Positions 59,429-64,000 of a stretch of DNA of 64,000 bases are shown here, in pieces; the stretch's first letter is position 1, and each line of letters begins with the position of its first letter. Position numbers and translations under genes: made by a program. The DNA is from JAFMJV01 sp034436555 (GTDB lineage Bacteria; Chloroflexota; Limnocylindria; Limnocylindrales; CSP1-4). The notes beneath the pieces are model-generated. The model was not told the origin of the DNA. It saw nothing but the letters and a program-made list of their open reading frames with translations, and ran no database searches. The DNA is taken from positions 124,001 to 188,000 of the forward strand of contig DAOTUU010000033.1 of the NCBI GenBank assembly GCA_034436555.1. The letters run 5' to 3'.

Positions 59429-60181
59429 GTGGACGGTGGGCTGGAGCTGCGCATCCGGAACGGGGCGGTGGGTGCCGCGCAGCGTGTGGCGCCCTGGCGC
59501 TCGGACATCGCCTGGTGGATCGTGGGTCTCCAGGGTGTCGTCGCGATCGCGCTCGGCCTGCTGCTTCTGTTCAACCAGGGAGCCGGCGTGCCGCTGCTGT
59601 GGCTCGTGGGCCTGCTGCTGCTGCTCCTGGCGACCGTCCAGGCGTGGTCCGCGATGCGGCTCGACCTGCCCCAGGTGGTGCTGGGATGGCGCGGACTGCG
59701 GGCTGGCGTGGGCCTGATGACGGGTGCGCTCGTGATGCTGGGCCTGGTGACCGACTCGGTGAGCGTCCCGGTGGTGCTCGCCGTCCTGGCGCTGGGCCTG
59801 GTGCTGGCGGGCCTGCTGGGCGTGGCGGAGTGGTGGCTGGGCCGGGCGGAGATGCGCTGGCGCTGGCCCACGCTCGTCGGGCCGCTGGCGTCGATCGCGT
59901 TCGGCGCGACGATGCTGCTGAGCCGCCTCCAGGCCGCACCCCTGTTCCTCCAGGCGATCGCGGGCGTGTCGCTCGTGCTGGGGGTGCTGCTCGTCGTGCG
60001 AGCCGCGGTGCTGCTCCGCGAGGATCGGCTGCTGCGGTCCCGGGGCGTCCAGCCCACCGTCTCCAGCGCGTCCACGCCGATCCCCCAGTCGGGCGCCGGC
60101 AGCAGCGCGCCCGCCGTGACGCTGCGATCGGCGGGGTCCGGGCGTCACGACGGGGACGGCGCCTCCACCGCCCGCGACTGA
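59429..60181 (+). CDS. DUF308/HdeD-like membrane protein
   Basis: A 250-residue protein with about six hydrophobic segments in pairs (first WWIVGLQGVVAIALGLLLLF, then GVPLLWLVGLLLLLLATVQA). A soluble Ser/Gly-rich tail of some 50 residues follows. The pattern of short paired helices with WxxxGxxxxxxG spacing resembles DUF308 (HdeD-like) proteins, whose role is mostly unknown apart from acid resistance in enterics. GTG 59429 is preceded by GGAGGAGG at good distance. It may be co-transcribed with the methyltransferase. Confidence 0.7.
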   Translation: MDGGLELRIRNGAVGAAQRVAPWRSDIAWWIVGLQGVVAIALGLLLLFNQGAGVPLLWLVGLLLLLLATVQAWSAMRLDLPQVVLGWRGLRAGVGLMTGALVMLGLVTDSVSVPVVLAVLALGLVLAGLLGVAEWWLGRAEMRWRWPTLVGPLASIAFGATMLLSRLQAAPLFLQAIAGVSLVLGVLLVVRAAVLLREDRLLRSRGVQPTVSSASTPIPQSGAGSSAPAVTLRSAGSGRHDGDGASTARD

Positions 60182-60188
60182 CCGGGCG

Positions 60189-61997
60189 TCAGCCGGGGGG
60201 AACGGTCGTGCCGCCCACGATCACCGTGAAGTCGGCGGTCGCCTCGGGGTCCTCGCGGGGCTGCACCTTCACGTGCATCGCGTCCGCCAGCACCGACGCG
60301 GCGATGGGCATCGTCCGTTCGGCGCCGTTCCAGGCCACCAGCACGGTGCGGGGATGGTCGTCGCGATCGGCCGCGCCGCCGCTCACGGGCGGCACGGTCG
60401 CATCCAGACCCAGGGCCGCGAGCCCGTCCGCGACGCGCGTGGTCGTCCGGTTGCTGCCCCGGGTCCCGTTCAGGACATGCACGATGGCGCCCTCCTTGAG
60501 CAGCCGCTGACGCTGCCGGGCGAGCCCCCGGTCCGCCCTGAACACGTCACCCACGGCGGCCCGGATGCGCGGCACGTTCGCGATGAGCTGGTAGTCGCCC
60601 GGGCACGCCGCCTGGAGGTAGCAGTCCGTGCCGTACGTGGGGGGCGTGAGCACCAGCGAGATGCGGTCGTCGAGGTCGATCGTCTGGGCCAGCGAGATGA
60701 GCCGGGGGATCATGCCCGGCGGGATGTCCGTGCGCACGTACCGCTTGACCGTCTTGAGCAGGTCGGGGATGACGCCCGGAGCCAGCAGCGTGGACAGGTC
60801 GACCTGCTCTCGCACGGAGGTGACCACGCGCTGCTGGCGGTCCGCCCGATCGAAGTCGGACGTGAGCTTGCGGGCGCGCGCGTACGCCAGGGCGTGGCGG
60901 CCGTCCATGTAGCGGATGCCCGGCGGCACGGAGACCTTCATGTGTCCGGAGCTGCCGTCGTCCGCCGGATAGTGGTAGTCGTAGACCGGGGTCTGGACGT
61001 CCACCATCGTGCCGCCGAGCGCGTCGAGCGCGCCGCGGAACCCGCGCAGGTCGACCGAGACGTAGTAGTCGATGGGGAACCCGTACAGCTCGCCCAGCAC
61101 CCCCATCAGCGCCGCATATCCCTTGTGGCGGCGCTCGGTCACCCGGGGGGCCCACAGGCTCGGGTTGATCCTGGCGGAGGCATAGAGCGTGTTGATGGAG
61201 TACGAGTAGAGACCGCCGTACGTGGCGTACGCCGGCCAGTCCCGCGGGATGGGGACGCCCTCCATGTCCCGGGGGATGCTGATGAACGCGCTCTGCTTGG
61301 TCTTCGGGTCGACCGTGACCACGATCATCGTGTCGGTCAGGCCCCCTCCGCCCGGGCGGCCGCCGTCCAGGCCGACCAGCAGGATCGACAGCCGGCCGCC
61401 CTTGTCCCAGCGAGGGCCCTGGGTGGGCGTGGGCTCCGGGGTGGCGGTGGGCGGCGGCGTCGACGCGGAGGGATCGGGCGTGGGCGTGGGTGGCGGCGTC
61501 CGGGGCCGGAGGCTCGCGATGGTGGCCGGGTCGAAGGACTCCTCCGGCACCGTGTCGGGGCCCTCCACGGCGCTGGTCAGGGACATCGCGACCATCACCG
61601 GACGGGCGAGCGCGAGGTGGCTGACGCCCGCCACCGCGAGGACCGCGAGGAGGCCCGCCGCGGACAGCAGGGCCACGGCCGGGCCGCGCGGGGCGCCGCC
61701 GACGCGCGCCAGGCGCCACGCGTCCAGCATGCACAGCACCCGGTAGACCAGGTCCAGCGCCAGGAGCCCGAGGACGCCCGCGAGCGCCTCCACGCTCATC
61801 TGCGCGAGGACCAGGTCCTTGGCGGCCGGATTGAGCGCGACCCCCGCGACCAGGGTCAGCAGCAGGAATGGCAGCACGACCCAGCCCAGGGCGCGTGACC
61901 AGCGACCGAGGTAGGCATGTCCCAGGCCTGGCAGGATCAGCGAGAACACCGCGGCGGCGAAGGCGCTGCGCGGGCGGGGCGCGGGGGTCGGCGACAT
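60189..61997 (-). CDS. LytR-CpsA-Psr (LCP) family protein with LytR_C domain
   Basis: A 602-residue envelope protein. The N-terminal 135 residues hold about four hydrophobic segments, more than the single one usual for LCP. A Pro/Thr hinge leads to the LCP domain from about 200: ILLVGLDGGRPGGGGLTDTM, then SIPRDMEGVPIP with the catalytic Arg/Asp pair, and YARARKLTSDFDRADRQQRV. The LytR_C domain (VHVLNGTRGSNRTTTRVADG) ends it. LCP enzymes attach glycopolymers to peptidoglycan. ATG 61997 has TACGCT 8 nt upstream. Confidence 0.92.
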   Translation of the reverse strand: MSPTPAPRPRSAFAAAVFSLILPGLGHAYLGRWSRALGWVVLPFLLLTLVAGVALNPAAKDLVLAQMSVEALAGVLGLLALDLVYRVLCMLDAWRLARVGGAPRGPAVALLSAAGLLAVLAVAGVSHLALARPVMVAMSLTSAVEGPDTVPEESFDPATIASLRPRTPPPTPTPDPSASTPPPTATPEPTPTQGPRWDKGGRLSILLVGLDGGRPGGGGLTDTMIVVTVDPKTKQSAFISIPRDMEGVPIPRDWPAYATYGGLYSYSINTLYASARINPSLWAPRVTERRHKGYAALMGVLGELYGFPIDYYVSVDLRGFRGALDALGGTMVDVQTPVYDYHYPADDGSSGHMKVSVPPGIRYMDGRHALAYARARKLTSDFDRADRQQRVVTSVREQVDLSTLLAPGVIPDLLKTVKRYVRTDIPPGMIPRLISLAQTIDLDDRISLVLTPPTYGTDCYLQAACPGDYQLIANVPRIRAAVGDVFRADRGLARQRQRLLKEGAIVHVLNGTRGSNRTTTRVADGLAALGLDATVPPVSGGAADRDDHPRTVLVAWNGAERTMPIAASVLADAMHVKVQPREDPEATADFTVIVGGTTVPPG

Positions 61998-62005
61998 CTG
62001 GCCAC

Positions 62006-62011
62006 AGCGTA
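62006..62011 (-). promoter_or_regulatory. Candidate -10 box of the LCP gene
   Basis: TACGCT on the minus strand, ending 8 nt before ATG 61997, again without a ribosome-binding site. Confidence 0.4.
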
Positions 62012-62102
62012 GCCCGGCATGCCCGGACGTGCCGGAACGACGGTCCGATGCAGGGTCGCGGCCGCTGAGGCATCATCCGCGTGCCCAAGGAAGGAGACGG
62101 AG

Positions 62103-63116
62103 ATGTCTCAGCGCCCGCACAGCGGCGCGCGCGGATTCGTTGTCGGCGTGGGACTGCTCCTGGTCATCGTGCTGGTGGCCACGGGCGCGGTCTGGACGAA
62201 CACCCTGGGTGTCGGCGACCGCTGGCTGGGCATGGTCCAGCGGGTCCGGATGGTGGTGGCGCCACCACCCGACCGCGAGATCGACGAGGTGGTCGTCTTC
62301 GACGAGCCGTCCTTCGCCCCGGAGCCCATCGCCACGCCGGAGCCCGCCGCCACGCCGGATCCCCCCGCAGCCACGCCGCGACCCACGCGCAGGCCGGGTG
62401 GCACGCCGGACCCGGAGGCGACAGCCGAGCCCACGCCCGAGCCGACCCCGACCCCCACGCCCAGGCCCAGGCGTCGGCCAGTGGACGTGCAGCTGCGGGT
62501 GGCCACCGACAGGCGCTTCACGAGCCAGGTCGACAACACGATGTGCGCCTCGTCGGGGATCCAGATGGTGCTCAACATGTACGGCGTGGGCGAGCCGGGC
62601 GAGGCGTTCCAGAGGCAGATCGATCGCCGCCTGCCCGAGTGGGAGAGCCGACGCGACGCGAAGGCGGGAGGCTGGGGACCGGCGGCGATGGTCTCCGCGC
62701 TGGACGCGTACGGCGTCAAGGGCTATGAGCTGCGCGCCTACAACAGCCGCGCGTACGCGCTGCGCGACGCGTCGCGCATCCTCATGGAGACGCAGGCGCC
62801 GGTCATCCTCATCGCGTGGCGCGGCGCCCACACCTGGGTGATGACCGGGTTCCGCGCGGACGCGGACCCCACCCTGTTCCGCGACGTGGACATCAAGGGC
62901 ACCTACATCTTCGATCCCTGGTACCCCCGCGTGTCCTCCATCTGGGGCGCCTCGGACCCGCCCGGCACGTTCCAGGACGACTCCGAGATGCAGCGCAACT
63001 TCCTGGGCTGGCAGCGGCCGGAGGGCGCCTATCCCAAGCGCGACGGCACGTACATCATCGTGGCGCCCACGCTCAGCATGAAGGAGCAGCGGACGCGCCT
63101 GGCGAGCGGCGGCTGA
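62103..63116 (+). CDS. Membrane-anchored C39-like cysteine peptidase
   Basis: About 337 residues. A single N-terminal membrane segment (VVGVGLLLVIVLVATGAVW, about 12-31) is followed by a Pro/Thr/Glu-rich spacer. A papain-like domain of the peptidase C39-like type occupies the last 200 residues. The expected triad is Cys in NTMCASSGIQMVL, His in GAHTWVMTGF and Asp in YIFDPWYP. Unlike true C39 bacteriocin-processing domains there is no ABC transporter. ATG 62103 has AAGGAG 6-7 nt upstream. An extracellular processing or hydrolase role is inferred. Confidence 0.8.
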   Translation: MSQRPHSGARGFVVGVGLLLVIVLVATGAVWTNTLGVGDRWLGMVQRVRMVVAPPPDREIDEVVVFDEPSFAPEPIATPEPAATPDPPAATPRPTRRPGGTPDPEATAEPTPEPTPTPTPRPRRRPVDVQLRVATDRRFTSQVDNTMCASSGIQMVLNMYGVGEPGEAFQRQIDRRLPEWESRRDAKAGGWGPAAMVSALDAYGVKGYELRAYNSRAYALRDASRILMETQAPVILIAWRGAHTWVMTGFRADADPTLFRDVDIKGTYIFDPWYPRVSSIWGASDPPGTFQDDSEMQRNFLGWQRPEGAYPKRDGTYIIVAPTLSMKEQRTRLASGG

Positions 63117-63434
63117 ACGCGGCGCGCGATCCGGCGTCTCGATGCCCGGATCGATCGACCCGGGCGCCGGTGAGCCGCGCGATCGTGGGCGTGTCGAGCG
63201 GCCAGGGCGGCGACGATCCTGGTCTCACGGCCGGGCCGTCCTCTCGGCGGCCACGTCCGTCGCACCCGGACCGGACCTCGTCGGATCGGACCGATGCCCG
63301 ACCCATCCAGACGCGCTCGGCGCGATCGGGACCGATGACCGGCCCGGATCGCACGCACAGGTCGCACCCGCGTCGGTCATGTCCGCTCCGCGGCCCGGGT
63401 GACCGGCGGCCGGGTCGCAAGCCCGCACGGCCCG
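63117..63434. other. Non-coding GC-rich gap before the terminator palindromes
   Basis: No frame in either strand looks like a real protein, and I see no tRNA or promoter. Many short GATC-centred palindromic words (CGATCG, GGATCG) occur, without a clear repeat unit. Confidence 0.4.
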
Positions 63435-63470
63435 GGACCCGGGCGCCCGGGTCCGGGCGCCCGGACCCGG
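63435..63470. terminator. Overlapping perfect palindromes, probable bidirectional terminator
   Basis: A 20-bp perfect palindrome (63435-63454) and a 24-bp one (63447-63470) share eight bases. Only one can form at a time, with almost no loop. They lie 9 bp from the murJ stop and between convergent genes. There is no T-run, so termination may rely on stem strength or another factor. Confidence 0.5.
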
Positions 63471-63478
63471 CGGCCCGC

Positions 63479-64000
63479 TCAGGCGGCCGAACCGAGTCCC
63501 GTGACCGCCGCGGGCCCCTCCGGAGTGAGCGGGTCGGCGGGCGAGGTCGGGTCGCCCATGCCTCGGATGCGCGCCAGCAGCGCCACCGCCAGGATCAGCA
63601 GCTTGACGCCCTGGCCGATCCCGAACGCGAGCGGCAGGGCCAGCAGTCCCTGGCCGTCCCGCAGCAGGTCCACCCCGCCGAGGGTGACGGCCAGGCCGGC
63701 CACGGAGGCGACGACCGGCAGCAGCGTGTTGCGGGTGGCGTAGACCGCCCTGGCCAGCAGCGCCGCGAGCGCCTCCAGCGGGATGGAGAGGGTGAATGCG
63801 GCGAGGACCGAGGCGGTCAGCGCCACCGCCGCGTCGTCGAACGCGCCTCCCGCCAGCAGCGTGTCGATGAGCCGCGTGCTCAGGACCGCCATCATCAGCG
63901 CGCCCAGCGCGGTGACGACGCCGATGGTCAGCGCGTTCGTGCCCACCAGGCGCGTGAACCGTCCGCGCTCGCCGCGCGCGGCGGCGTCCGACAGCACCGG
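63479..64000 (-). CDS. murJ: Lipid II flippase MurJ, C-terminal part (cut by window end)
   Basis: About 173 residues of an integral membrane protein, open to the window edge. The first visible residues VLSDAAARGERGRFTRLVG match the loop after TM8 of MurJ/MviN (ALPxLSxxxAxG). Four to five hydrophobic segments follow, including ALTIGVVTALGALMMAVLST and LPLAFGIGQGVKLLILAVAL. MurJ moves lipid II across the membrane for peptidoglycan synthesis, supplying enzymes like the PBP encoded at 4492. The N-terminal part lies outside the window. Confidence 0.85.
   Translation of the reverse strand, partial: PVLSDAAARGERGRFTRLVGTNALTIGVVTALGALMMAVLSTRLIDTLLAGGAFDDAAVALTASVLAAFTLSIPLEALAALLARAVYATRNTLLPVVASVAGLAVTLGGVDLLRDGQGLLALPLAFGIGQGVKLLILAVALLARIRGMGDPTSPADPLTPEGPAAVTGLGSAA

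Noticed and set aside
63142..63402. Short plus-strand frame between the C39-like peptidase and murJ
   Set aside because: Arg/Pro/Asp-rich noise without ribosome-binding site or similarity. The gap is treated as non-coding.

Overview
The window is very GC-rich bacterial chromosome, densely packed with genes in short-spaced or overlapping operons. Several traits suggest a high-GC Chloroflexota of the Limnocylindria type or a close relative. These are a threonine T-box, an rplT-rpmI-infC block next to pheST, proteins with long Pro/Ser/Thr linkers, a peptidoglycan toolkit (class A PBP, LCP protein, MurJ) and many start codons with a TANNNT hexamer only 6-10 nt upstream. This placement is an inference; the window has no rRNA. 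The first and last genes (hisC, murJ) are cut by the window edges.

Region 1 (1-3116, +) is a histidine operon: hisC end, hisB, hisH, hisF, hisIE. The expected hisA between hisH and hisF is absent. Region 2 (3135-19413) holds housekeeping genes: tyrS facing a large bifunctional PBP, then mutS2, a 3-methyladenine glycosylase and a CvpA-like protein, then pheT, pheS, rplT, rpmI and infC, and finally two paralogous exported proteins, one with a long Pro/Ser/Thr linker. infC probably starts at CTG and overlaps a five-codon leader frame. Region 3 (19498-21649) is thrS with a well-formed T-box leader, preceded by tRNA-Val(GAC).

Region 4 (21650-38305) is the accessory part. A decayed stretch is followed by a 14.7-kb four-gene operon on the minus strand. 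In transcription order it encodes a fused DEAD-type helicase/DUF1998 protein with a nuclease-like C-terminus, a SNF2/RapA-like helicase resembling DISARM DrmD, a giant adenine-type DNA methyltransferase, and a DUF262-DUF1524 (GmrSD-like) protein. I read it as a DISARM-related restriction or defence system in which a GmrSD-like effector occupies the place where a PLD nuclease (DrmC) would be expected. Remnants of two unrelated transposases lie on the upstream flank.

Region 5 (38306-48181) is a sugar and glycerol utilisation cluster: galK, a carbohydrate ABC transporter (two permeases and a binding protein, no ATPase), a divergent DeoR-family regulator, galT, glpD and glpK. The divergent promoter region carries two inverted repeats over a good -35/-10 pair. 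The gene mix suggests a galactosyl-glycerol type substrate.

Region 6 (48209-58407, -) holds a five-gene operon (tldD, pmbA, MFS exporter, asparaginase, amidohydrolase) and a two-gene operon (anchored peptide-binding protein, secreted zinc peptidase). Region 7 (58590-64000) carries a methyltransferase, a DUF308-like membrane protein, an LCP-family protein, an anchored C39-like cysteine peptidase and the 3' part of murJ. Overlapping perfect palindromes separate the last two.
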